Below, one piece after another: positions 14,689-23,844 of a DNA stretch of 64,000 nucleotides; the first letter of the stretch is position 1; every line of letters starts with the position of its first letter. A model generated the notes under the pieces. That model was not told where the DNA came from. It saw nothing but the letters and a program-made list of their open reading frames with translations, and ran no database searches. The position numbers and the translations under genes are program-made. This stretch comes from Paraconexibacter sp040581415 (GTDB taxonomy: Bacteria; Actinomycetota; Thermoleophilia; Solirubrobacterales; Solirubrobacteraceae), in NCBI RefSeq assembly GCF_040581415.1, contig NZ_CP114014.1:2542001-2606000 (forward strand), in the 5' to 3' direction.

Positions 14689-16161
14689 ATGGACGCCCGC
14701 CGCCACGCGCAGTACGCCGGGACCCTCCCGGCCGACGACACGCACCCCTACCGCACCGGCCCGTGGCGGCCGCAGACCACCGAGTGGGACGCGACGGGGC
14801 TCACGGTGATCGGGGACCTGCCGGACGACCTGAACGGCGTGTACCTGCGCAACACCGAGAACCCGCTGCACGACGCGCTCGGGCGCTACCACCCCTTCGA
14901 CGGGGACGGGATGCTGCACGCGCTGCACCTCCACGACGGGCGGGCCGACTACCGCAACCGGTTCGTCCGCACGAAGGGCCTCGAGGCGGAGCTCGCCGCC
15001 GGCCGCTCGCTGTGGCCGGGCATCACCGATGACCCGGCCAAGGCGCTGGCGCCGTCACCCGGCCCGAGCGCCCGCGCCGGCACCAAGGACGCGTCCAGCA
15101 CCGACGTCACGGTCCACAACGGGCGCGCGCTGACGTCGTTCTACCTCTGCGGCGACCTCTACGCCGCCGATCCGCGCACGCTCGAGCCGCTCGGCACCGA
15201 GCCGTGGGTCCCGCCGGACTGGGGCGCCTGCTCGCACCCCAAGGTCGACGCGGTCACGGGCGAGCTGCTGTTCTTCAACTACTCCACCGAGTACCCGTAC
15301 CTGCACTTCGGCGTCGTGAGCCCGGCGGGCGAGCTCGCGCACTACGCGCCCGTCCCGCTGCCCGGGCCGCGGATGCCGCACGACATGGCCTTCACCGAGC
15401 GCTTCGTCGTCCTCAACGACCTCCCGATGTTCTGGGACGAGCGCGCGCTGGCACGGGGGCAGTACGTCAACCGCTACCACCCCGACATGCCGTCCCGGTT
15501 CGCGATCGTCCCCCGCCGCGGGGGCGCCGACGACGTGCGCTGGTTCGAGGCGTCGGCCACCAACGTGCTCCACTGGATCAACGCGTTCGAGGACGGCGAC
15601 GAGGTCGTGCTGGACGGGTTCCACCAGGGCTGCCCGGACCCGCGTCGCGCCGGCGACGACCGCTGGACGACCACCCGGCGCTACCTGGACGCGAACGAGC
15701 TGCAGACCCGCCCGCACCGCTGGCGCTTCAACCTGCGGACGGGCCGGACGACGGAGGAGTTCCTGGACGACAGCTACCTCGAGTTCGGCATGATCAACGC
15801 CGCTCGCGGCGGCCGGTCCTACGGCCACGTCTACACGATGACCGCCGAGCCCGGCTGGTTCCTCTTCAACGGCCTGACGAAGTTCGACGTGCGGACCGGT
15901 GCCAAGCAGGAGTGGCGCTTCCCGAAGGGCGTCTACGCCAGCGAGTCGCCGATGGCGCCGCGGGCGAGCGGCGGAGCGGACGCGGCGGAGGACGACGGGC
16001 ACGTCCTGAGCTTCGTCACCGACATGAACGCCGGCACCTCCGAGTGCCACATCTTCGATGCGGCGGACGTCAGCGCCGGACCGGTGTGCCGCGTCCTGCT
16101 GCCGGAGCAGATCTCGAGCGGGACGCACACGGTGTGGGCGCCGGAGGAGTCGCTCACCTGA
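14689..16161 (+). CDS. Carotenoid oxygenase (RPE65/CCD family)
   Basis: This 490-residue protein has the seven-bladed propeller family pattern of carotenoid cleavage dioxygenases. The four iron-binding histidines are visible in CSHPK (about 183), MPHDMAF (about 230), VLHWINAFE (about 294) and SGTHTVWAPEE (about 479), with the N-terminal NGVYLRNTENP and YHPFDGDGMLHA blocks. The set is complete, so the enzyme should be active on a carotenoid, apocarotenoid or stilbene. ATG 14689 is preceded by TAGCGT at 8 nt; an upstream in-frame ATG at 14623 adds an atypical tail. It is monocistronic and convergent with the YihY gene (9-bp gap). Confidence 0.92.
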   Translation: MDARRHAQYAGTLPADDTHPYRTGPWRPQTTEWDATGLTVIGDLPDDLNGVYLRNTENPLHDALGRYHPFDGDGMLHALHLHDGRADYRNRFVRTKGLEAELAAGRSLWPGITDDPAKALAPSPGPSARAGTKDASSTDVTVHNGRALTSFYLCGDLYAADPRTLEPLGTEPWVPPDWGACSHPKVDAVTGELLFFNYSTEYPYLHFGVVSPAGELAHYAPVPLPGPRMPHDMAFTERFVVLNDLPMFWDERALARGQYVNRYHPDMPSRFAIVPRRGGADDVRWFEASATNVLHWINAFEDGDEVVLDGFHQGCPDPRRAGDDRWTTTRRYLDANELQTRPHRWRFNLRTGRTTEEFLDDSYLEFGMINAARGGRSYGHVYTMTAEPGWFLFNGLTKFDVRTGAKQEWRFPKGVYASESPMAPRASGGADAAEDDGHVLSFVTDMNAGTSECHIFDAADVSAGPVCRVLLPEQISSGTHTVWAPEESLT

Positions 16162-16170
16162 CCCGGCCGG

Positions 16171-17088
16171 TCAGCCGTCGGCCGAACGTCGCCGGGGTGG
16201 CAGCGCGATCACGTTCGCGTGCTGCTCCTCGAGCGTCGGGTCGTCGGCCCCCGGGACGTGCGGCTCGTTGAGCTCGCGCCCGGTCGGGCCGCCCAGACGG
16301 CGGTGCACGCGGGCCGCGAACGCGCAGCCGAGGAGCATGGCGTGGGCCAGGATCGAGCAGGAGAACACGACCACGGCGAGCGTCGTGAAGACCGTCACGA
16401 CGGTCAGGCGCTCCTGGCCGTCGACGTAGATGCCGATCAGCGGGGGCAGGAGCTGCAGCGCCGCGGCGGGCACGACGCCGCCGATGAGCGCCGCACGCCA
16501 GCGCAGGCGCTTGGGCCCGGACAGCCGCAGCAGCAGCGCCATGGCGAAGACCGTCAGGACTGCGGGCAGCCAGCCGCCGAGCGTGATCGCGTTCGGGGCC
16601 GGGATGCGGTCGAGCACCTGGGTCGCCGTCTGGGCGCCGACGACGAAAGCGAGCAGCAGGCCGGCGACGCCGCCGGCCAGGCCGACCTGGCGCAGCTTGC
16701 CGTGCAGCGGGTTCGGGCGCTCCCAGTCCAGCTGGTCGGCGAGGACCCGTTCGAGGACTGCGACCGCGCCGGAGCACGTCCACAGCATCGTCCCGAGCGA
16801 GAACGCGATCAGCATGGGCGAGTCGCGCTTGGCCTGCTTGACGAGGCTGATGATCTGGTCGCGCAGGGCGGGGGGCAGGACCTCCGCAGCGCGCTCGGTC
16901 GCGAGCTGCCCCTGGGTGTAGTCCCCGAAGAAGAGCGCGCCGAGCACCGTCAGGCCCAGTGCGAGCGGGACGAGGCTGATGATCAGGTAGTAGGTGAGCG
17001 CCGGTGCCTCGACGGCCAGGCCGGGGCGCCACCAGAAGGCATCCGCTCGCTCGACCGCGCGGGAGGCGGCCCGTTTGAGGGATCCCAT
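16171..17088 (-). CDS. YihY/BrkB-family membrane protein
   Basis: This protein of about 305 residues has six or so membrane segments in the YihY/virulence factor BrkB pattern: an N-terminal FWWRPGLAVEAPALTYYLII with the first helix, the hydrophobic pairs LLRLSGPKRLRWRAALIGGV and LTVVTVFTTLAVVVFSCSIL, and a charged C-terminal tail. Family members are membrane proteins once annotated as RNase BN and have no established activity. ATG 17088 is preferred (CACAAT at 6 nt upstream); ATG 17127 would add 13 residues. Confidence 0.85.
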   Translation of the reverse strand: MGSLKRAASRAVERADAFWWRPGLAVEAPALTYYLIISLVPLALGLTVLGALFFGDYTQGQLATERAAEVLPPALRDQIISLVKQAKRDSPMLIAFSLGTMLWTCSGAVAVLERVLADQLDWERPNPLHGKLRQVGLAGGVAGLLLAFVVGAQTATQVLDRIPAPNAITLGGWLPAVLTVFAMALLLRLSGPKRLRWRAALIGGVVPAAALQLLPPLIGIYVDGQERLTVVTVFTTLAVVVFSCSILAHAMLLGCAFAARVHRRLGGPTGRELNEPHVPGADDPTLEEQHANVIALPPRRRSADG

Positions 17089-17409
17089 TTCTTCATTGTG
17101 CAGGGTTTTTGACCCGTGCGCGATCAATCGGCGTCAGCGCTGTGCGAGTACGGCGGGGGTCGGACGCTGAGGGACGGCGGAGCGGTCGTCCAGCGCGCAG
17201 TGGATGGCCGGTGTCACCGGGCACGCGGTGGCGTCGGGGACGCCCTGCGTGCCGCTGGTGGAGCCACGTCACTGGTCATGCGCTGGATGGACCATCTCTT
17301 TCTCCCTCGGTGTCGATGGGGGAACTCTCTCGCGGCGGGGCGCGGGCGTCGTTCGCGGCCACGACACCCCGAATGTCACGGTCGCGACACTTCTCCTACG
17401 GTCAGGGCC
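17089..17409. other. 321-bp divergent intergenic region
   Basis: This gap lies between the YihY and MFS genes. On the right are a -10-like TACGGT (17397-17402, 7 nt before ATG 17410) and an 8-bp palindrome GTCGCGAC (17381-17388) just upstream of it. On the left is CACAAT (minus strand, 17100-17095) for the YihY gene. A frame stays open across it in continuity with the MFS gene, but its codon and residue make-up is unlike the transporter. I see no RNA gene or repeat. Confidence 0.5.
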
Positions 17410-18594
17410 ATGCTCCGTCATCCCTGGCAGCGGGTCACGCTCGCGATGTTCGCCGTCGGCTGGGGCGCGAACCAGTTCGCGCCGATGCTCGTCGTCTACC
17501 GCGACGAGCTCGGCCTGTCCGCCCAGACGCGCTCGCTGCTGTTCGGGATCTACGCGGTCGGGCTGATCCCCGGGCTGCTCATCGGCGGCACCGCGTCCGA
17601 TCGCTGGGGCCGCCGCGCGGTGACCGTCCCGTTCGTCCTGCTCTCCCCGCTGGCGACCCTCCTGCTGGTGCTGCTGCGGCACGACACCGTCGGCCTGGGC
17701 GCGGCCCGGCTGCTGGTCGGCGTCTGCTCGGGGGTGGTGTTCGGCGCCGCGAGCGCGTGGGTCGCCGAGCTCTCGACCGGCGAGGCGGAGGGGACGGGGG
17801 CACGCCGCGCCGCGGTGGCGCTGTCGGCCGGGTTCGGGACGGGGCCGCTCGTCGCGGGCCTGGTCGGCGAGTGGGCGCCCCACCCGCTCTGGGTCCCGTA
17901 CCTGCCGCACATCGTGCTCGGCACGGTCGCCGCCGCGCTGCTGCTGTCGGCCCCTGAGCCGCCCGGGGTCCGCCGCGGCGCAGGCCCGCTCATCCGGATC
18001 CCCCTCGTCACCCGGACGCGACGTTTCCTGACCGCGGTCGCCCCGGTCGCGCCGTGGGTCTTCGGCTGTGCGGCGATCTCGGTCGCGTTCCTCCCGGGCG
18101 AGATCGGTGGTGGGACCTCCGGCGCGGTGGCCTTCGCCGGGATCACGACCGGGGTCACGCTCGGGACCGGCGTGCTGATCCAGCCGCTCGCGCGCCGGAT
18201 GGACGACCGCCGCGCGCTCAGCGGCGGCGTCGCCGGTCTGCTGTTCGCCCTCGCCGGGACCGGGGTCGGCATCCTCGCGCTCACCCTGGACTCCCGGGCG
18301 GTGGTGCTGCTCGGCGCGCCCCTCCTGGGCGCGGGCTACGGCTTCTGCCTGGTGTCGGGGCTGCGGGAGACCGAGCGCCTGTCGGCCCCGGACGAGCGCG
18401 GTGCGACCGTCTCGATCTTCTACGCGCTGACCTACCTCGGGTTCGCCGTGCCCTACCTGCTGGGGCTCCTGTCGAGCCTCGGGACGGGGGAGCGGGGGGC
18501 GCTCGTCGTGACGGCGGGGGTGGCGGTGGCCTGCCTGCTGGTGGTGTCGGCGGCCCTACGCCGCCCGTCGCCGGCACCCGCCGCCGGCCCCTGA
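17410..18594 (+). CDS. MFS transporter
   Basis: This 394-residue protein has about 12 membrane helices. The loop 2-3 signature GGTASDRWGRRAV is present, as are AARLLVGVCSGVVFGAASAW (helix 4) and a second-half loop LARRMDDRRALSGGVAG. It is a single MFS permease of unknown substrate. ATG 17410 is chosen for the N-terminus MLRHPWQRVTLAMFAVGWGA and the -10-like TACGGT 7 nt upstream. A copy of the 43-bp palindrome follows the stop codon. Confidence 0.85.
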   Translation: MLRHPWQRVTLAMFAVGWGANQFAPMLVVYRDELGLSAQTRSLLFGIYAVGLIPGLLIGGTASDRWGRRAVTVPFVLLSPLATLLLVLLRHDTVGLGAARLLVGVCSGVVFGAASAWVAELSTGEAEGTGARRAAVALSAGFGTGPLVAGLVGEWAPHPLWVPYLPHIVLGTVAAALLLSAPEPPGVRRGAGPLIRIPLVTRTRRFLTAVAPVAPWVFGCAAISVAFLPGEIGGGTSGAVAFAGITTGVTLGTGVLIQPLARRMDDRRALSGGVAGLLFALAGTGVGILALTLDSRAVVLLGAPLLGAGYGFCLVSGLRETERLSAPDERGATVSIFYALTYLGFAVPYLLGLLSSLGTGERGALVVTAGVAVACLLVVSAALRRPSPAPAAGP

Positions 18595-18600
18595 CGGCGT

Positions 18601-18643
18601 CGATGTGCCACCAGGTGCCATACCGGTACCTGGTGGCTCATCG
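18601..18643. repeat. 43-bp palindrome, copy 2
   Basis: The left arm CGATGTGCCACCAGGT (18601-18616) and right arm ACCTGGTGGCTCATCG (18628-18643) pair with one mismatch over an 11-nt loop. It begins 6 bp after the MFS stop and ends 41 bp before the -10-like element of the next gene, so it may serve as a terminator or boundary. It is the same family as 3438-3480 and 34999-35041. Confidence 0.8.
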
Positions 18644-18697
18644 AGCGCGCTCGGGGTGGTCGCCGAGAACGGCGATCCGGTGGCTAACCTGGCACGT

Positions 18698-20392
18698 GTG
18701 AGCGATGTCAGTGCAGCAACCACCCCGACCGCCGCCGCCGCCGATCGGCGCACCCGGCCCGCGATCGTGGTCGTCGACGACGAGCCTGCGGTCCTCGCCG
18801 CCGTCGCCCGCGATCTGCGCCGCGGCTTCGGCGAGCGCTACCGGATCCTGCGCGCGTCCTCGGGCCCGGAGGCGCTCGACATCCTCAAGGAGCTGCGCAC
18901 CCGCGGCGACCAAGCCGCTCTCCTGGTGGCCGACCAGCGCATGCCCGGCATGCCCGGCACCTCGTACCTGATCGAGGCGCGGAAGATCTTCCCGGACGCC
19001 AAGCGCGTCCTCTTGACGGCCTACGCCGACACGGAGGCCGCCATCGCAGCCATCAACGAGGTCGCCCTCGACTACTACCTCCTGAAGCCGTGGGATCCGC
19101 CGGAGGAGCAGCTGTACCCGGTCGTCGAAGACCTCCTGACCACCTGGGAGTCCGGCGCCGCGATGGAGGCCGGCGGCCTGCGGATCGTCGGGCACCGCTT
19201 CTCGAAGGAGTCCCACGACCTGCGCGACTTCCTGGCTCGCAACCGCGTGCCCGCCCGCTGGCTGGACGTCGAGCGGGACGGCGAGGCCCGCGAGCTGCTG
19301 ACCGTCGCGGGCGTCACGGCCGACCGGCTGCCCGTGGCGCTGCTGGAGGACGGCGCGGTGCTGGAGCGGCCGACCGTCCTCGAGCTCGCGGAGCGCCTGG
19401 GTGTTGCGCTGGACGCGACCCAGGCCCACTACGACCTCGTCATCGTCGGCGGCGGCCCGGCCGGGCTCGCCGCCGCGGTCTACGGCGCGTCCGAGGGCCT
19501 GCGGACGATCATGGTCGAGCGTGAGGCGCCCGGCGGGCAGGCGGGACAGTCGAGCCGGATCGAGAACTACCTCGGCTTCCCGGCGGGGCTCTCGGGGTCC
19601 GACCTCGCGCGCCGCGGCACCGATCAGGCCCGGCGCCTGGGCGCGGAGCTGCTGTCGATCCGCGACGCCGTCGGCCTCCGGGTGGAGGGTGCCGGCCGGA
19701 TCGTGGAGCTCAGCGGCGGGACGACGCTCAGCGCGAGCTGCGTCCTGGTCGCCTCCGGCGTCTCCTACAACCAGATGGCCGCGCCCGGGTTCGACGAGCT
19801 GACCGGCGCCGGCATCTACTACGGCGCGGCGATGACCGAGGCGCGCGCCTGCGAGCAGCAGCACGTGGTCGTGATCGGCGGGGCGAACTCGGCCGGGCAG
19901 GCCGCGGTCCACTTCAGCGCGTTCGCCGCCAAGGTCACGATGCTGGTTCGCAGCCCGCTGCAGAAGTCGATGTCCCACTACCTCATCGAGCAGCTCGCGG
20001 CGCTCCCGAACGTCGAGGTGCTGACCGGCGCGCAGGCCGTGGCCGCCGAGGGCGAGGACGGGCGCCTGGCCCGCCTGCAGGTGCAGGACGCCGACGGGGA
20101 GGTCGCGCCGCTGGACGTCGATGCGTGCTTCGTCTTCATCGGCGCGGCCCCGCGCACCGAGTGGCTGGCCGGCGTGGTCGCCCGGGACGAGCGGGGGTTC
20201 ATCCTCGCCGGGCCCGACGCGCGCGACAACGGCTGGCCGCTGGCCCGCGACCCGTACCTGCTCGAGTCGACGGTCCCCGGCGTGTTCGTCGCCGGCGACG
20301 TGCGGGCGCGCTCGATCAAGCGCGTCGCCAGCGCGGTCGGCGAGGGCTCTATGGCCGTCTCGCTCATGCACGAGTACCTGGCGGGCGCCTGA
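18698..20392 (+). CDS. Receiver domain fused to a thioredoxin reductase-like FAD/NAD(P) oxidoreductase
   Basis: This 564-residue fusion starts with a response-regulator receiver (about 20-140): acidic pair VVVDDEP, phospho-Asp in LLVADQRMPGMPG (near 78) and Lys in LLKPWDPPE (near 129). A linker with thioredoxin-like character follows (about 155-240). The TrxR-like part has FAD-binding VIVGGGPAGLAAAVYG, then GGQAGQSSRIENYLGFP, NAD(P)-binding VIGGANSAGQAAVHF, and a final GVFVAGDVRARSIKRVASAV. The CxxC redox pair of true TrxR is absent (the region reads YYGAAMTEARACEQQ). Start GTG 18698 has TAACCT 7 nt upstream. Its stop overlaps the kinase start as ATGA. It is likely a phospho-controlled redox output. 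Confidence 0.88.
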   Translation: MSDVSAATTPTAAAADRRTRPAIVVVDDEPAVLAAVARDLRRGFGERYRILRASSGPEALDILKELRTRGDQAALLVADQRMPGMPGTSYLIEARKIFPDAKRVLLTAYADTEAAIAAINEVALDYYLLKPWDPPEEQLYPVVEDLLTTWESGAAMEAGGLRIVGHRFSKESHDLRDFLARNRVPARWLDVERDGEARELLTVAGVTADRLPVALLEDGAVLERPTVLELAERLGVALDATQAHYDLVIVGGGPAGLAAAVYGASEGLRTIMVEREAPGGQAGQSSRIENYLGFPAGLSGSDLARRGTDQARRLGAELLSIRDAVGLRVEGAGRIVELSGGTTLSASCVLVASGVSYNQMAAPGFDELTGAGIYYGAAMTEARACEQQHVVVIGGANSAGQAAVHFSAFAAKVTMLVRSPLQKSMSHYLIEQLAALPNVEVLTGAQAVAAEGEDGRLARLQVQDADGEVAPLDVDACFVFIGAAPRTEWLAGVVARDERGFILAGPDARDNGWPLARDPYLLESTVPGVFVAGDVRARSIKRVASAVGEGSMAVSLMHEYLAGA

Positions 20393-21807
20393 TGGGTGCG
20401 GTCACGCCGGCGCCGTTGACCCTCGAGGAGCTGCGGCTTGTCGACCTCTTCGACGACATCGACGACGGGCTGCTGGGGGAGTGGCTGCAGATCGCGCAGC
20501 TCGAGTGCCGCGACGCGGGCGAGCTGATCGTCGAGCAGGGCGCCGCGCTTGCCGGCGTCCACCTGCTCCTGGAGGGGACGGCGCAGACGATCAAGGTCCT
20601 CGGCGAGCGCACGGAGCCGGTCGGCGACCAGCATGCCCCGACGTGGATGGGCGCGATCGGCACGCTCACGCGGACGCCGTTGTCGGTGCGGATGGTGGCC
20701 CGGACCGAGTGCCGCCTGGCGCTGCTGCCGGCGGACGACTTCCTGCGGCTCGCGCTCGCGCAGCCGCCGGTGCACGCGCGGGTCATGCACCAGGTCGCGC
20801 CGGTCATGCAGCGGGTCGCCTCGATCGAGGCGGGCCGCGACCGGCTGGAGTCCCTCGGGACGATGGCTGCCGGCCTCGCGCACGAGCTGAACAACCCGGC
20901 CGCCGCCGCCAAGCGTGCGGCGGCGCAGATGGCGGACGCCCTGGACATCCTCTCGGCGAGCCTCGGGAGCTTCGTCGACGCCGGCGTCGAGCGGGCCGAC
21001 GCGCAGCAGCTCGTCGACCTGCAGCAGGAGGCGCTCGCGCGCAAGTGCAGCCTGACCGCCCTCGGGGCGCTGGACGCAGCCGACGCCGAGGACGCGCTCG
21101 CCGACCGGCTCGACGAGCTCGGCGTGTCGGGCGGCTGGGAGCTCGCCGAGCCGCTGGCCGCCGCCGGTCTGGACGAGGACTGGCTGCAGCGCCTCGCCGA
21201 TCACTCCGGCCCCGGTCTGGACGGCGCGCTGCGCTGGGTGGCCGCGTCGCTCACCGCCCGCGGGCTCGCGCTCGAGCTGCAGGAGTCGACCGCGCGGATG
21301 TCGTCGCTCGTCGGCGCCGTCAAGCAGTACACGTACATGGACCGCGGCAGCCTCGTCGAGGCCGACCTGCACGAGGGCCTGGAGACGACGCTGATCGTCC
21401 TCGGCCACAAGCTGAAGCAGACCCAGATCCAGGTCGTCCGGGACTACGACCGCAGCCTGCCGCCGCTGATGATGCGCGGCTCCGAGCTGAACCAGGTCTG
21501 GACGAACCTGCTGGACAACGCGATCGACGCGCTCGGGGACACCGGCACCATCACGATCACGACGGGGTGGGACGGCCCGTGCGTGGTGGCGCAGGTCAGC
21601 GACGACGGCGACGGCATCCCTGCCGATGTCCTGCCGCGGATCTTCGACTCGTTCTTCACGACCAAGGACGTCGGGAGCGGGACGGGGCTGGGGCTGGCGA
21701 CCGCGCGGCAGATCGTCGTCGACCGGCACGCGGGGTCGCTGACGGTGGACAGCGAGCCGGGGGCGACGACGTTCCGCGTCCGTCTGCCGGTCAGCGGCCC
21801 GGCCTGA
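20392..21807 (+). CDS. Cyclic nucleotide-binding-domain sensor histidine kinase
   Basis: This 471-residue soluble kinase has a cNMP-binding-like beta-roll at about 20-140 (LIVEQGAALAGVHLLLEGTA, WMGAIGTLTRTPLSVRMVAR). The phospho-acceptor region is LGTMAAGLAHELNNPAAAAKRAA (His near 165), followed by a long helical insert. The HATPase domain has N box NQVWTNLLDNAIDAL, G1 DDGDGIP and G2 GSGTGLGLATAR. It has no membrane segment. ATG 20392 overlaps the preceding TGA, so the two proteins are translationally coupled and form a cognate pair. The effector is unknown; nucleotide or redox state are guesses. Confidence 0.88.
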   Translation: MGAVTPAPLTLEELRLVDLFDDIDDGLLGEWLQIAQLECRDAGELIVEQGAALAGVHLLLEGTAQTIKVLGERTEPVGDQHAPTWMGAIGTLTRTPLSVRMVARTECRLALLPADDFLRLALAQPPVHARVMHQVAPVMQRVASIEAGRDRLESLGTMAAGLAHELNNPAAAAKRAAAQMADALDILSASLGSFVDAGVERADAQQLVDLQQEALARKCSLTALGALDAADAEDALADRLDELGVSGGWELAEPLAAAGLDEDWLQRLADHSGPGLDGALRWVAASLTARGLALELQESTARMSSLVGAVKQYTYMDRGSLVEADLHEGLETTLIVLGHKLKQTQIQVVRDYDRSLPPLMMRGSELNQVWTNLLDNAIDALGDTGTITITTGWDGPCVVAQVSDDGDGIPADVLPRIFDSFFTTKDVGSGTGLGLATARQIVVDRHAGSLTVDSEPGATTFRVRLPVSGPA

Positions 21808-21832
21808 TCCGGCCGTGAGCCGCGCCACAGCG

Positions 21833-21882
21833 GTCTGACGTCCAGTTCTGGTCGTGGGAACGACCAGAACTGGTCGTCAGAC
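21833..21882. terminator. 50-bp palindrome between convergent genes
   Basis: Arms of 23 nt (21833-21855 and 21860-21882) pair with a single mismatch over a GGGA loop; the inner core is CCAGTTCTGGTCGT / ACGACCAGAACTGG. It sits between the kinase stop (21807) and the stop of the PAP2 gene (21885). Its symmetry suits bidirectional termination. It is less GC-rich than its surroundings and has no T tract. Confidence 0.65.
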
Positions 21883-21884
21883 GG

Positions 21885-22886
21885 TCAGACGGTGGGCGGC
21901 GTGGCGCGGGCCGGGACCCGCTCTGCCCGGCGGACCCAGAGGCGGGTGGCGAGGGCGACGACGCCGAAGACGACCCCCACCATCGCCCAGCCCGCGACGA
22001 TGTCCAGGACGTAGTGCTCGCCGCCGTACACGAGCACCGTCCCCATCCCGAGCGTGTAGAGGCCCAGCGGCACGCGCGCACGCCAGCCGGAGGACCAGAA
22101 GAACGCGAACAGCAGCGCCGGGTAGGCCGCGTGCAGCGACGGCATCGCCGCGACGACGTTGACCAGCGACGCGTTCTCGTAGACCGACTTCACGGTCCCG
22201 ACGCCGAGCTCGCCCCAGACCGCCGGGACGATCCGGTGCACGGGGGCGATCGCCCCGTCCTGCGCCGCCAGCCACGGCGGCTCGGCCGGGTAGAGCCAGT
22301 AGGTCAGGAACGCGCCGAGCGTCAGCAGGACCGTCACCGCGACGAAGCGGCGGAAGCGGTCGTGCGCCACCCGCCACAGCACGGCTGCCACGGTCCAGAC
22401 CGCGAAGAAGTGGGTCATGTAGACGACCCAGACGGCGTAGTCGTACCAGTGCAGGCCGGCGGGGGTCCACAGCTGATCCTGGAGCCAGACGGTCGGGGTG
22501 TCGTGCCCGAAGAAGAAGCGGTCGAACGCGATCTGGTCGCCCTGGTGCGCGCGTTCCGGGCTGACGGCGACGGCACCGCGCAGCACGTCGTAGAGGACCA
22601 GCAGGCCGAAGAACGGCGCCCACTCCAGGAGCATCCAGCCCCAGGTGCGCCAGCGCCCGACGCTGAACGCGAGCATCCCGAGCGCGAGCCAGAAGAACAG
22701 CTGGTCGCGGGCGATCGGCAGACCCCAATTGGCGATCGTCAACGCCAGCGCGACGAGGTAGGCGGCCGGCGTGCCGATCACGGCCGCGCGGCGCACGGTC
22801 AGCCGGCGTGACGGTCCCGCGTCGTCGTGGGCGTGCTGCGCGGGGAGCAGCTCCTCAGAGCGGACGTCGGTGCCGGTCGCTGCCAC
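21885..22886 (-). CDS. PAP2-superfamily membrane phosphatase/transferase
   Basis: This 333-residue integral membrane protein has about six helices and the PAP2 (lipid phosphatase) motifs: AAMPSLHAAYP for the catalytic His region and GGEHYVLDIVAGW for the second His-Asp motif. Spacing resembles the inositol-phosphoceramide synthase/AUR1-like branch of the family. It could dephosphorylate a lipid phosphate or transfer a phospho head group. Start GTG 22886 is preceded on the minus strand by TAGAGT (22900-22895) at 8 nt. It is followed by the 50-bp convergent palindrome. Confidence 0.88.
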   Translation of the reverse strand: MAATGTDVRSEELLPAQHAHDDAGPSRRLTVRRAAVIGTPAAYLVALALTIANWGLPIARDQLFFWLALGMLAFSVGRWRTWGWMLLEWAPFFGLLVLYDVLRGAVAVSPERAHQGDQIAFDRFFFGHDTPTVWLQDQLWTPAGLHWYDYAVWVVYMTHFFAVWTVAAVLWRVAHDRFRRFVAVTVLLTLGAFLTYWLYPAEPPWLAAQDGAIAPVHRIVPAVWGELGVGTVKSVYENASLVNVVAAMPSLHAAYPALLFAFFWSSGWRARVPLGLYTLGMGTVLVYGGEHYVLDIVAGWAMVGVVFGVVALATRLWVRRAERVPARATPPTV

Positions 22887-22935
22887 GGGCTCCGACTCTA
22901 GAGGGCGTTCACGCGAAGTTCACGCCCACGAGCGG

Positions 22936-23838
22936 CTACTTCCTGACGTGGACCTGCAGCTTCGCCTTGCTCACGCCGAGCGTGACGAGGAAGTTCGCCT
23001 CGAGGTACCCGTGGCCGATGAACGCCTTCCTGAGCCGGGCTTTCGACGCCGCGGTCGTGCCGAGGAAGACCTGCACCGTCTCACCGGCGCGGACACCGCG
23101 GGCCACTGCGACCACGGGGATCGTGGCGCCCTTCGCGGTCCGCACGCTGCCGCGCAGGCGAAGCGTCCCGGTCTTCCCGACGACCGCGGTGATGTTCACG
23201 CCGCCGGTCTTGAGGATCCGCTGCATGTCCTTGGCCTTGAGCGAGATGCCGCCGCTGCCACCGCCACCGGACGAGGATCCGCCGCTCGAGGTCCCGCCGC
23301 CGCTCGTCGTCCCGCCGCCGGACGAGGTCCCGCCGCCCGACGAGGTGCCCGTCGAGCCGGGGCGTGCGAGCACCCCGAGCGTCGCCGTGACCTGGTTGTT
23401 CCCGCCGCTGGGCTCGAGGATGTCGTTGCCGAAGATCTCGGCCTTGGCGAGGTAGGTCCCGACCTTCGTGGCCTCGACCTTCACCTTGACCACCGTGGTC
23501 TGGAACGGCTGGAAGTCGCCGAGCTGGCACTCGACGAAGGTCCCGCTGACGTTGCAGCTGCCGGCGCCGTAGACCTCGGTCCCGAGGATCTTCAGCTCCA
23601 CCGGGATCGTCGTCTGCATCTTGACGGCGAGCGCGGAGTCCGGGCCTTCGTCCTTGATCGTGAACTTGTACGCGCTCTGCTCGCCGACCCGGATCGGCTG
23701 CGGCTCGGCGTGGCCGCCGACGGACAGGTCGGCACGGCAGGCCTCGGTCTCGCTGCAGCGGCCCGCCTGAGCCGGAGCGGCAGCGACGGTGCAGGCCGCG
23801 AGCAGCAGCCCGAAGAGCAGGAAGATGCGCGATCGCAT
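22936..23838 (-). CDS. Secreted DUF11/CARDB-like protein with Gly/Ser hinge
   Basis: This protein of about 300 residues has a Sec signal peptide (MRSRIFLLFGLLLAACTVAA, cleavage near AQA-G). A DUF11/CARDB-type Ig-like domain with cysteines follows (RCSETEACRADLSVGG ... GSCNVSGTFVECQLGDF). Then come a Ser/Gly/Thr hinge made of SSGGGT repeats (about 180-205) and a C-terminal beta-rich domain (LKAKDMQRILKTGGVNI ... LGVSKAKLQVHVRK). It is likely exported and may be a surface adhesin or cell-wall protein; its function is unknown. ATG 23838 is set by the signal peptide and by TACCTT 6 nt upstream on the minus strand. Confidence 0.8.
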   Translation of the reverse strand: MRSRIFLLFGLLLAACTVAAAPAQAGRCSETEACRADLSVGGHAEPQPIRVGEQSAYKFTIKDEGPDSALAVKMQTTIPVELKILGTEVYGAGSCNVSGTFVECQLGDFQPFQTTVVKVKVEATKVGTYLAKAEIFGNDILEPSGGNNQVTATLGVLARPGSTGTSSGGGTSSGGGTTSGGGTSSGGSSSGGGGSGGISLKAKDMQRILKTGGVNITAVVGKTGTLRLRGSVRTAKGATIPVVAVARGVRAGETVQVFLGTTAASKARLRKAFIGHGYLEANFLVTLGVSKAKLQVHVRK

Positions 23839-23844
23839 CCCGAG

